Part shown: positions 10,338 through 21,300 of the stretch, in pieces
How the letters are laid out: every line of letters starts with the position of its first letter
Numbering within the stretch: position 1 is the stretch's first letter
From: Oscheius sp. JU75
Lineage: Eukaryota; Nematoda; Chromadorea; Rhabditida; Rhabditidae
DNA: 64,000 nt
Reading direction: 5' to 3'
Assembly: GCA_037178855.1 (NCBI GenBank)
Contig: JASJZC010000005.1
Span: 6,696,001-6,760,000, forward strand
Notes under the pieces: generated by a model
Databases searched by the model: none
Seen by the model: the letters and a program-made list of their open reading frames with translations, nothing else
Told to the model about the DNA's origin: nothing
Translations under genes and position numbers: made by a program

Positions 10338-11625
10338 ATGGAGAAATTTATCGCTTCTGGCTTTCAAACAAAGGCCATTCCTCACTACAACTGCGGGTTA
10401 GTTTATAAGTTGTTCTTTCGTGATCAAGGTTTGTAATTGGGTCACTAACAAATTCTGAGTGTGATCTTGTGTTCTGTAAACAATTCTTAAGCTTTTCAGT
10501 GTGATGAACCGTTCCCACGAAGAGTGGCAAGCTCTCGGGAGCAAAGAGCCAGTCCTTGGATATTCTATGCTTGCCTACGGCCTTGTCGTTGAAGCTTGCT
10601 ACATCCCGGTTCTTATGGCCATGCTGAAAAGAGTTCGAGTCAACTCCTGTTACCGTATCATGGTCGTGTTAGGTATTTTGTGTTACTAGTTTTCTACAAA
10701 AGGCTACAGGAATATTCGACATGCTCGCAGTCTGCATCAATTCTCTCGTAACAGGAGTGTTATTCCTTTTTGGAGCCAACTTCTGTACAAACCCGGACTT
10801 CATCTATGTGACCGGCTGTTGGGGCATGGGATTATGGTGCGGAGCCTGTCTATTATGTCTCATTTTGGTGATTAATCGTCTCTGTGATCTGTGGAATAAC
10901 ATCTTGACAGAGACGGTGAGTGGGTTGATGTTATCCAGTTTCAGTGGAATAACGCGGAGCAGGCCATAACTCTTGAGATCTCTGATGTTACAGCTCTTCG
11001 GCGGCTGGAAGATGCACGTGTGGCTCTTCATTCCCATTATCTACACTTTGTACTTTGCCTTCTTCACCCCACCGATCCTCTTTGACTCGAGTATGTCAGC
11101 CTGGTTCCTCACTCCCATGATTCGTCGTACCGACAAGGAGATGCAGATGGTCAGAGTCTGTTCAATATCTCATTTTTTAGATTTCAGTTCCACAACATTC
11201 CTCACACGATCAACAATCTGACCGTGGTCGTTGTTACCTGCCTTCTCTACGTCCTTCTGTGCATCGTTCTTGGCCACAAGTACAGTTCTGACTCCATTCA
11301 CAAAGTTAATCGAGCACAAAAGATGGTATTTTCTTCTCACAACAAGATCCACAAATTCTAGATAATGATCCAATCCGTCCTGATCTGCTTTGCTAGTCTC
11401 ATCGCCTCACTCATCTACGTCTACATGCAGTTTCTTCCCACCCCAGTCTGGGTTATTCTGCTGGGACATTTTGGATGGCAACTGAGTCACGGAATTCCTG
11501 CGTTCGTTTGTCTGATTCTGAATACAACGATTCGTCACGAAGTTGTGGGATACCTCGGTCTAAGGCGTTATATCAAAACTGGGCCAACTACGAACATGAC
11601 CCATAGTTCTACCATTCACATCTGA
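10338..11625 (+). CDS. Srt-family seven-transmembrane chemoreceptor
   Basis: Starts MEKFIASGFQ and is spliced from several exons. The sequence shows Srt family marks in order: a TM1-2 region with YRIMVVLGIFDMLAVCINS, then CTNPDFIYVTGCWGMGLWCG, then LVINRLCDLW, then IPIIYTLYFAFFTPPILFDS, and a TM7 region with ILNTTIRHEV. Seven hydrophobic segments can be counted. Srt receptors are a nematode-specific chemosensory GPCR class expressed in sensory neurons. The tail after TM7 is short and polar (THSSTIHI). All exon borders are GT/AG and the frame is intact from ATG to TGA at 11625. It lies about 170 bases downstream of the FMO stop on the same strand; this is probably a compact neighbour rather than a functional pair. 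Confidence 0.85.
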
Positions 11626-12643
11626 TTGTTTTTACCAGTGCTTTCACTGTTTTTGCTTAACGCTTTCACAAGAGAATATTGAAGATTTTTCATATATTTC
11701 TCTGACATTTTTCTCAACCCAGCTCGTTCCCGGAAACACGAATAACAAATTGTTTCCAGACTTTATCAAATACCAACCGAATACTATTTATGACAGAATT
11801 GTACACATTAAATATTGCGTAGGAACTGAAGTTGGAGACAAAACCATTCGTGATAAATATACCATATTACCTGTACAAGCAAGGACAGAAAATAGCTCAA
11901 ATTGGAGTGAGTCACTGTTGCCTAGACTGCAGGAACGATGAACCCATTGTATTCGTTTCTACACGGCCTACGCAACAGTTGCCACTGAGTTCCATATTGA
12001 AATAGTAGGTGTGATTGAAACAAAGTCGAAAGGAAGGCGGCCGTGGGACAGTCAGATAGGCCATATAAGGCGAACATGTGCGAAAGTGTTTGCCCTGCTA
12101 TTAGAGTTTCCCATTCAAAATGTTTGACATCCAGATCAACGCGCGCCATTCTCGCCCTGACTGACTTTCTGGGCCGCAGGTTTTCAAGAAAGTGAACCAA
12201 AAAAGTACAAAATGATATGGTCTGGACCTTTGTAAAGACAGCAAAATCTTCTGCCCTCCTGTTCAATATAAGAAATTCCGTTCGTATATTATTTCCTGTC
12301 AAAGTTTCTTTTGAATTCACTTATTTCCGCTCTGAAAAACTCTTTAAATGGAGTTTCTCCCGCAAACAGATTTCTCTGCGTTCCCTGCCCGGTAAGAGTC
12401 CGAAAGGACAGAGTCGCACCCGTATGATATCGACACGCGGCCGAAGGCACCTCACGTGGCGGTCATTCACCGATACGACTTCACTCTTTGAGTGCGCTTA
12501 TGATGACTTTCAAGCGACTGGGGCGGACAGAGCATCCCATGCTGATTCAGTCCATTCTGAAGGCGCTAAAACTTCATTGAGAAGTTTTATTTTTGGTCGA
12601 ATAAAACTTGTTTGATGTATAAATTGTGAAAAGGAAAACTGTT
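11626..12643. other. Intergenic, no gene seen
   Basis: About 1 kb between the Srt stop and the 3' end of the galactocerebrosidase gene on the other strand. Open frames here are short, lack splice-consistent partners and resemble no family I know. No repeats of families R1-R3 were noticed. Confidence 0.5.
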
Positions 12644-15128
12644 TTATGCAAAAGCGTTTTCGACTTTCAGGTTGTCCCAGTAAGATGATCCGTAATTAAT
12701 TGTTCCAACAGCTACAAGTGTCCCATTTGGTTGAGACAGCCTTTTGAACTGGACTCTTGTGTTACCAATGACCGCAATAACCTTTTTCTAAAATACTTAC
12801 AGACATTGAAGGACACATCTCACTTTTCCATTTGGGCTTAGACTGATTTCTGTCCATTCTCCTATTCTGAATGGCTCACTAAGGTAAAAAGTCCGAATCG
12901 GTGACCTACTCGCTAGAATTCAACTTTAGATGAAAGAAAGACAACTCACAAAAGTTGGTGAATAGGAATCCTTGGTCAAATGTAGGACCAACACTAAGGA
13001 AAAGACCTGTGCAGGTAGAGATAGTACATCCGGAGCAGTTGCTTTGAAGTGCAACAAATGGAAGGGGAGAGTCCGCGGAAGGAAGAAGAACATCGATTTT
13101 GATCGAAGTACCAGGCCTGAAATCATCACTTTGACAGTGTAACGGAACCCTTACATTACAGCTACAGGAGCGTTAACTTCTCCGGCACACCAACTAACAG
13201 GAGGCTTTGTGACAGTCTGAATGAGAGTAGAATTGTAGATGAGCCATGTCCCTTTCTGAGGAGAGAGCCAGCGAACCTCCTCTCTATTTTTGTAGCCTTG
13301 AACAGTCCTTAAGCCAAGGAGAACATACAACCTACCCGAGAAATCATCTGTGTAATCGACAGAACAATTCTTACAGACAGAACTGGTTGATCCTAGAGGA
13401 AAAGAAGGAGCTACGTTCGTGAGAGTCAATAGAGAGTCCTTGCGGACTATGCCGAGATTGACAATTCCGTTCTTCACCTATACTTTCAGATAGAATCGGA
13501 ATTTCGGCCCTCGACCAATCTCGTGAAAAATAAAACGAACCCAAAACTGTGTGACACGATTTCCCTCTACCAGGAACATCAACTTGAATCTGTTATTTGG
13601 TGACAAATTCATCGAGACCAGCTGCTTTTCAGCGACAAAATACGGCATCGGATTTGAGTAGTAACAGGTGGAGCTCTCCCAGGCCTAAATATTCGTTTCA
13701 AATGACACTTCCAGACTCACCATGGTCTCAATAACAATAGTCAAGTCGTTTCCATTCGAATAGGACGCGTATGTTCCACCTCCCTCTAGCTTCCCGCTCC
13801 CGGATCCGTGGTACAACAAATTCCATCCTGGCTGGACATGCGCCGAAGTTTGCCCTAAAAAGATTTTTCACTCAAAGCGTTTGGCAAAGTACAAAAGGCA
13901 CGAAAAGCTGGTGTCGGTTGGTATTTCTGGTAGAATGGAGGGATTGGACTCATGAGACCAGCTCCAAAATACGGAAGGCTTTTGTAGAAGGCGGAGGCCA
14001 AGTGCCAGACAATTGTACTGGAAACTAAGTAAAAAAACTCAAGGGAGGTACCCTGTCATATTTCCATAGACATAGTTCCAGTTCAATGTCCTTGCCATAC
14101 AACCAAAGCCTCCGTCCATTGTACTGTAGTCTTCACTAGCCCAGAGAGTTTTGCCGCTTTTCTGGACAAAATCGGGAAGTTGACCACCCGGATAGTGAAC
14201 TCTGCAGAATACAGCGAAAGTCAAAGAGGATCCTACCCAATTATGTCCACGAAATCGGTAAAGTTCCCTGCCAACATTAGCTCAAAATCTTCATGTGGTG
14301 TTTGGAATTTGTCCCCTACGACAATCTTGACATAGAATGGAAGATTGGCCTCATTCAATGTTTTTCTCATCGTGATAACGTATTCCGGAGTCCAGGAGCG
14401 TTCATTCCAGAGGCCAACACAATAAATGTGGACTCCAAGAGATTTCCAAGCCGCTTTGATCCAGGAAACAACATATCTGATATCATTTTCCGAGGAACGA
14501 AGTAAACAAACTTGGTCGAATTGACGGGATTTTTTATAGGATCCCCGACCCAGCCAGGAAATGCCCAGGGAAGAACACAGATCTTCAAATTTTGGTTTAT
14601 CTGCAACTTCTTACTTTACATAAAAAGGTGTCTTACCTTTAAAGCTTCTCTAATTAGTCTGTTTTCATAGCCTCTAAAGAAGTCAAAGTTATCGTAAGTT
14701 GGCCAGTGAGAGGCTTCTGATCCTTCTGTCGACTGATCATCGCCTCCCAGCTCAACTTTCAGGATTTGGACTCCACCGGGTTGCTGAACGTGAAAGATCT
14801 TGGTCAGAACAAGAAAACTAGTACCTCGAATAAACTTTGAAAAACTTTTTGACGAGCATCGCTGTCGAGACTATAGAGTAATTTAGATGTCGCCTATAAG
14901 AAAAAAAGGTGCGTACTGAAAAATATCTGAGAATGTGCTGTGATTGATCTGACAGAATAGTTTGATCCCAGTCGCTGTAATCAAGTAAACACGTCTCGAA
15001 CCTACCCCTCCGCCGCTGATAGCTCCTACTCCATCAAACACAGGTCCCAGACGACTAAAGTTGATATCATAGGACGAAGAAGAGGCGTCTTTCCCAAGAA
15101 GAAGCACGATCAACAACTGGAGCAACAT
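12644..15128 (-). CDS. Galactocerebrosidase-like glycoside hydrolase (GH59)
   Basis: Spliced minus-strand gene ending at TAA 12644-12646. The start at 15128 ([19 protein letters not shown]) is preferred over the upstream in-frame ATG at 15254 because it gives a signal peptide. The mature protein shows GALC landmarks in order: [52 protein letters not shown], the acid/base segment GLWNERSW, and HYPGG. The nucleophile segment WASEDYST and a [15 protein letters not shown]-like C-terminus follow (exact: [15 protein letters not shown]). Both catalytic glutamates are therefore present. Human GALC removes galactose from galactosylceramide in the lysosome; the worm enzyme is presumably secretory or lysosomal, with unproven substrate. 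The AT-SK motif comes from a second exon after a roughly 120-base intron. Tail exon edges between 12.8 and 13.8 kb are less certain. Confidence 0.9.
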
Positions 15129-15422
15129 CTTAGGGTCAGACCGAGTGGACACTCTGTTTACCAATCCTGATAAGGCTAGAAAGACAGATAGCAGCTGTTT
15201 TCCCGAGATCTCATGAAGGAGGAAGTTTCTGCGAGGAATCCCGCGAAAAATCATTCTTTGGAACGAGTGAGGGCGGCGACACTCCTTTTCCCAGTGTACC
15301 CATCAATTTTTCTCGGGTTCATGCTCTCGTCAGCTGTCCGTAACAAGTTTTATTGCCCTCTCTCCCTCTCTGTTACCTCATTCTGTCTCTAGGCTAGACC
15401 TCCAGTTACTGTTTCTTTTCCA

Positions 15423-16055
15423 ATGCCTTCAGAACTTCTATTGCTTTTCTCCCTAGCAGTTTCTGTCCTGGCAGGGCCTCGCTTCCAGCCAATTGTGACG
15501 ATCGAAGATGCTCATGGGCTGGTCATGGGAAAGCAGGTCTTCCTTTGGATGACAAAGGTAAGAGTTTGGTCTGAACTTTTTATCCCAACATTGCTTTAGC
15601 TCTCGGAAATAAAGGACCGAGTCCAGATCAAACATAGAGCGCCTAAGGATACGATGGTGCTGTGGTACATTCCAGTTGATCGCGATGGATATGCGGTATG
15701 TCTTTATAGAAATCGAACCTTGTAAAGTAAGCTAGGGACTGTAGTGGATCTCGTTATTTACACTATCTAGCGCCTGGAAAAGTTATTAGTTCCCTCGAAC
15801 ACGTTCGGTCAAAACACCAAAAACAGCTCTCTGAACAAGTGATCATCCGTTGCAAAACAGGCTGGTCATCTGCCATTTTTTGTCGGAAATGCTGAATATT
15901 GCAAATATTTGTGTTAATTCTTGAGTACTTTGATGTAGACGAACTTTCAGACGAAGACTGTTTACAACCTGGACGACTCACAGACGTTCGCCGAGGTCGA
16001 CGAACAGTACAACGAGGGAAGGAGAGGCAATTTCGGAGTGACCATGTACAGATAA
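15423..16055 (+). CDS. Small secreted protein, family not recognised
   Basis: Three exons (15423 to about 15558, about 15600-15694, 15951-16055) give about 110 residues. MPSELLLLFSLAVSVLAGP is a clear signal peptide with a likely cut after VLA. The mature part is polar, has no cysteines, and includes TIEDAHGLVMGKQVFLWM and LWYIPVDRDGYATKTVYN, ending GNFGVTMYR. Introns are 40 and 256 bases with good borders (GTAAGA...TTTAG; GTATGT...TTTCAG). The gene diverges from the galactocerebrosidase start, about 300 bases away, so the two may share a promoter region. I do not recognise a domain; the mix of short beta-like segments suggests a small beta fold. Coding status is supported by the signal peptide and splice sites, not by homology. 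Confidence 0.6.
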
Positions 16056-18120
16056 CACAAGAGTTTGTTAGGGTTTCCAATTGTTGCTACCCAAAAGTTC
16101 AAATCTACCACTGCCAGATAGAATATTCAATTGACTATTTATTTGGAATAAAGATGCGTTGTTGACCGTTTTCTAGATTTTAAAAATATCGGAAGTTGTA
16201 CTCTCCCATAGTCACAGATCCAGAAACTCACCCTTTCAAAAGTATCCAGAAAGGACTACGGTAAGTGGTACTCAAGATGAAATTATACAAACTATGAAGT
16301 TTTGTGTGGTTGACCTTGTTTTTTTCTTTGATTTTCTGTCCGGGAACAGAAACAGAAGCTGAAGGCCATACGTCTCTCTACTACTACTAAAGTGCAATGG
16401 TGTCCGTCCGTCCGTGCGTCGCCACGAGCAAGAAGCTAGCAAGTCATGGCATGTCAAGAATTAAGTTGACAAATCAGCTTTAGGGAAAACTTGGGAACAT
16501 AGGCTATTGGAGAAGTGGTGAAGCCGCTGGTTGTCAATGTTAAGTCAAGACTAAGAAGTGACGAAGCCGTCGTAGACGGCTGGTTGCCAATTAGTAGATG
16601 TCGTAGGAGTTCGAACTTTTGTAGCTCAACTAGGAACACTTTCGCTTTTGAGGTGGAAGTTGGAGACGAGGAGATCCTATCTTTACAATATGCAAAAGGC
16701 GTTCGTGTGCGACACATGTCAAATCTAAACTGGGATAACACTTAACAGTTTCTATAGCCTATTTTGTCAAGTGTTATCCCAGATTAGAGTTGACAAGACA
16801 AGTCAAGACAGTTGAAGTTACAAAATGAGCACTGACAGTGTGAATCGCTCCGCCAGAATTGTAAGCGAGCCACTTGTAAGGTTAGAAACTGACTAATATA
16901 GATTAGAAACAGCGAAACATGCCGTAAGCAGCTGATAAATCTCTAAAGTTAAGCAGATCTTGTACCACTCCTTTCTGTTGTGAAGTTGGAAGTCTAGGTC
17001 TTCTTTGAGGTCTCTGATACACGCCTTCCTGCTGTGTTTCTGCTTTATCAGCTCTTTAGAATTGTCAAACAGATCATCTCTCTCTAGCCTACCTGGCATG
17101 TTTTCGTTGTCAGTCCTCTGCGATTGTGTTGTCCGTTCTAATAATTGCGATCAAATTCCGGTAGAAGCTACAGTGTGCATTCAACTGTTCTTACTTATTT
17201 CTACTGTCTTCGAAACCATTTCCAACCCCTCTTCCAACGCTTTTATCAGTGACCACCGAATTCAAGAGAACGTTCATTTGGAAAACCCATAAAACAAGCA
17301 CAAATGCGCATGGATACTTTTCCAATCCCCTAAGCTACTAAGAACAAGCTCATTGGAGTAAAGACGAAGATGCGTAACCGTAGAATGCGGAGAGAAACAT
17401 TTGTATTGGTACAACTAACCGAGAACTAACCGACAATTGTGTGTGGACAACGGGACAATGGAAGAGATCGCATTCGGAGAAGGGATAGGAGTAGGAGAGT
17501 TGAGCAAGCACCAGTTTCAGTTCAATGGGGGAATGTGGGACTCTATACCAGACACGACGGGCAAGGTCTCTGTGAGATTTTTGCGCATGAGATGTCGACT
17601 AGATTAAAATGGATAAATAACAATTGGTTCCTAGTAGGGAAAATATTTGGAAAATTGGGTGGAAAAAAAGAAGAGGAGATGATTCAAACAGCCTTGTTGT
17701 GAGGGTGGCGGTGAAGATGACGCGTGTGTTTACGCGGTGTGAAGACGGCTAGACAGCGACGGAATGTGTCCGTGGTGAAGCAGTTGGCCCTGAAAGATTT
17801 TATCGTTATTCTGATCCCGTGACATTCGCTTCCAGCCTAGACTTTTTCCGCGAATATCATAATCAGGTCAATAATCAGGATTAACATTTGAATACACGTG
17901 TGGCTGCAGCTGTACCAAAAAAGCAAGGGGAAATACCATAGTGAACGGGCTAACTGTCTAGACTCTTGTGTTGTTCAAGGACTGCCAAATGACAGATTTC
18001 TAGAGCCTCAACGGTCAGCTGCGGCACCCCTGTCTGTGTTTGCCTGCGAGCTTACAAATTCCAGTGACCTCTCGGCGGCGGTCAACGTGTCAGACATTCT
18101 TTAGATTTTCCTGCAGTTTT
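16056..18120. other. Intergenic, contains an R3 repeat copy
   Basis: Two kilobases without a gene I can support. Several open frames of 60-95 codons occur on both strands but have no signal peptide, domain or splice partner. The stretch at 16660-16810 belongs to repeat family R3 (listed separately). Confidence 0.45.
16660..16810. repeat. R3 repeat copy with internal inverted repeat
   Basis: The motif GCAAAAGGCGTTCGTGTGCG followed by ACACATGTCAAATC recurs in altered form near 22835-22960 and 42590-42660, and in reverse near 43610-43720. Within this copy, bases 16718-16743 (CAAATCTAAACTGGGATAAC in its middle) pair with 16769-16794 (GTTATCCCAGATTAGAGTTG) over 26 bases with two mismatches and a 25-base loop. 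Short frames through the copies translate to related peptides (KGVRVRHMS and KGVRLRHKS), but this reflects DNA similarity, not a proven protein. Confidence 0.6.
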
Positions 18121-18333
18121 TCAAATGCATACGAACCTGCAGTCAGAACGAAGATTGGGCTGAGTGTGACTACTGAACTCGTGGCACATCTCGCAGATAC
18201 GTTCCATCACCACCACAATCGTCTCGTTCTCCTTGACTGGACAGCCCGTGGGAGTTGGCTCGACAGCTTCGAGCTCAGCGTATGCTGAGATCATGGCAGC
18301 GAAAAGAACAATAAGAAGAAGAGACTTGAACAT
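18121..18333 (-). CDS. CHH/ITP-family neuropeptide precursor, ends early at a UGA
   Basis: ATG at 18333 opens a signal peptide (MFKSLLLIVLFAAMISAYA). The mature region follows the crustacean hyperglycaemic hormone / ion transport peptide spacing: Cys1, 15 residues, Cys2 (MERICEMC), two residues, Cys3, 14 residues, Cys4 (SDCR), three residues, Cys5. The family usually has 12 residues between Cys3 and Cys4, and a sixth cysteine about eight residues after Cys5. Here a TGA at 18121-18123 comes two codons after Cys5. Beyond it the same frame stays open for 12 more codons and includes a cysteine (KTAGKSKECLTR). CHH/ITP peptides are secreted neurohormones controlling ion balance, metabolism and moulting in arthropods; nematodes have a few relatives of unclear role. 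Either the peptide is truncated, or the UGA is removed or read through. Confidence 0.7.
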   Translation of the reverse strand: MFKSLLLIVLFAAMISAYAELEAVEPTPTGCPVKENETIVVVMERICEMCHEFSSHTQPNLRSDCRFVCI

Positions 18334-21300
18334 GATCTGGAAGAGAACATGAGTTGAGGTCAAGGTTTGAGAGTGAGTAACTGCTCAGGGAGGAGCTGAT
18401 TTGCATGAGGGGTGACTAGGAGACGTAGTGCTTTTATAGTGGGCAGCAACAATGTCAGGAATTCGACCGGACTCCGCCCCCTTTCTCGAGGAGGCTGAAC
18501 TCTTCTGAAGCAAAATACTGTAGGTTAGAGGACGGAGAGGTAGAGCAGGGCATGTGCTTGATTAAAGGGGGAAAACTGACAAAACTGTAAAATACACAAA
18601 ACAATCCTTGGAGACCGAACCCCCACGTGTCTGAGATTCCGCGGAGATTTCCCTCCCGCAACCCACGCCAGGCAGCGGAAATGACATAAATCATATCTAC
18701 GCTTTTTTTCATAATTAATCCAAACTGATCAATGAGAAAAAATTGTAAGAGAAAAGTCTGTGGTGCTCGGGAGGATCTTTTTTTGCATATTGACCATATT
18801 AGAGAGTCGCCTTAAAGTGGTCGAGTCAAACTTGTGACGGGGCCACAGTGCTAGATATGGAGATAGAGAGAACATATGTAGCTCTCTAGTGTCACAAAAA
18901 GTTTCAAAAAAAAAAATTATTGCTTGCCGGATCGATTTACTTAATGTATTGCATTTTTTTTTCTGCAGCGAGGTCTATAGTTCTCATAAACCTACAGTGC
19001 TCTGTCCACTCAAAGTCGTATGGATTACCTTAGGCTGTAACAGATGCTGAAACTATTCGGTTGCTAATGCGGTCAGGTCTCGGAAGTCTTTGGTGCCAAT
19101 GAAACTAAGGCTGAGACTGTTGTCTTTTCTTCACTCAATGCCGAAAATGGATAGGATCCGAAAAAAAAATGAATTCGTGAGTCTATAAAGATGTTTATCA
19201 AACAATCGAACTGTTCCTCTTTACGACTGAAACTTCCTCTTCCTTTTCGATCTTTGCTCAGTTTGATCGAAAATTAGCCGCACTCCTAAACCTGGGCCCG
19301 AAGAGCCTGAGAATGTCAGCGAGAGCGTCAAGGTTTGCATGAACGTCAGGTTTGGGCCATTTCCAAGGACCTAAAATATACTTGTTCGAGTGTCTTGACG
19401 TGACCCGAAAGAGTATTTGAAAATAGTTTAGAGTTTTTCTAACTTTAGTCAGTTTTGCCCAGTTCCACCAACTCGAAAGCTGTGACTCACTAGTTCATAA
19501 ATCCTGTACTATGCACTTTTGCTGATGCCATAATCCAAAGCTTCTACATGAGTTTTCCTCATATCCACCCTCAAGCCTCCTTGCGTGGAAAACAAGAGGT
19601 AAAGTCCAGTTTGCGTATCATATAACGGAAAAGAAAGTTTAGTAAGTTTCCAAAAAAGAAAAACTGAGCATGGTGGTCAGACTGACTTATCCAGGGATAT
19701 TCATGCCTTTCCAGATTTTCAAGGTTTTGGTAACTAGATTATTTTGGAAAGCCACAGTATTCGTAAACTGTTCCCAAATTCCGCTTCTAGTATGTTCTCG
19801 AATTCCTAGCAATCAATCCATTCTTTTAAATCATTGCTCTTTTCGCTGCCATGGTCTAACTTTCTGCTCGTTACTCAGTTTCTCCAATAATTCTGTTGAC
19901 ATTTACGAATAAGCCAATTCCGTGCTTCTCCGACTCTTCCCTCGAATGGTAGCTGTGTGCTGCACGAAGCATTGATGCATGACTCCCACTCGGACTAAAT
20001 GTCAAAACAAGAGTAGTACTGTATCAATAATTGTACCCGGCTACCAGAGTACTATACTAACAAAGGTGTCAAAAATGTGAACTTCTCGGACGGACGTGCC
20101 TCGCGATCTCAAAACTATGCGTACGGGGAGAGAGGGGCTATTTGCGCGTCCAAATCATAATCGACAACATTGGTTGCATTCCGATCGGCCTGTGATTTCT
20201 ATCTCCATAGGCGACCATGGATGCACCGGAAATGCCTGGATATTTTTATTACGGTACGTCGCGAGAGAATATTTATGATCTGGCTTTTTGAAATTTCTCG
20301 ATTTCCACATTACTATATCTAATAGACCTCTCTTGTGAGTTAGTTTGATTTCCTAAAATCTTAGCTACCACCGCAATTCATCCGATTAGGATATGGGATA
20401 CTATCACTAAACTCTAGTAATTCCCATAGATCCCTGCATCCCATCATTCCCTAACCATACCCCTCAAAATGTCGTCTAAACCCTTCGACCCGCACTTGAC
20501 TCAGGAGACCCGCCTGATCTGCTTCTTGTCAGACTCATGAATCAAGCCCACTCATTGCTGATTGCTATTCCAGCCGTTCTCCTCTTTGAGCCATGACAGA
20601 GACCTTTGACTAAATGATGGGTCATTTATAAGCAATTGTCGCTTGGGAAAGTTCGACCCAAAAGGGCTTCAGTACTGCAAAGAAGAGGGCTTGAACTAGT
20701 TCAGAGAGACTGACTTAGTCAGTTTGGTACTCGATGGGGAACTAAGATCTCATAAAAGCCAATCTTCGAACGTCTTTATTTTTTCCTAATTGGCCTTCTC
20801 GTCTCGCATGGAGGTCCATAGCTCTTCTTTTTCCACAACAGTTAATCTGTCTATCATCATCTGACGTGATTCGATAGACTATCGCGCTTGAAATTGAAGC
20901 CTTCAAGTTAGGGAGCAACAATCGGAAAAGTGAAACAGAGGTACAAACTGCGGGTCAGTAGTGTTCTGTTCGTCGAAGAAGGCAAGCGATCAGGTCGGGT
21001 CGCGGAATGACACCTTGCATAAGTGTGACCATTTCAGAAAAAGAAAAAAAATGTGTGCTGAAGTGTGATGTAGAAATTGAAGGCATTTAGGATTACAATT
21101 TTTTTAGAACCGCTTGAAACCGTAGCACTAACCTGATACCGCCTACCAAACGGAGTCGTTTAAAAAAGTCAGGGACAGCGTAAAAGGGAAGAATGAAATC
21201 AGCTATTAACGAAGGTAAGACTCTAGGCAGTCAGATTCGGAAAAGTTAGAATGCGAAGATACGATGTCCAGATACTCTGGTCCTAGACTGTAAGGACGAG

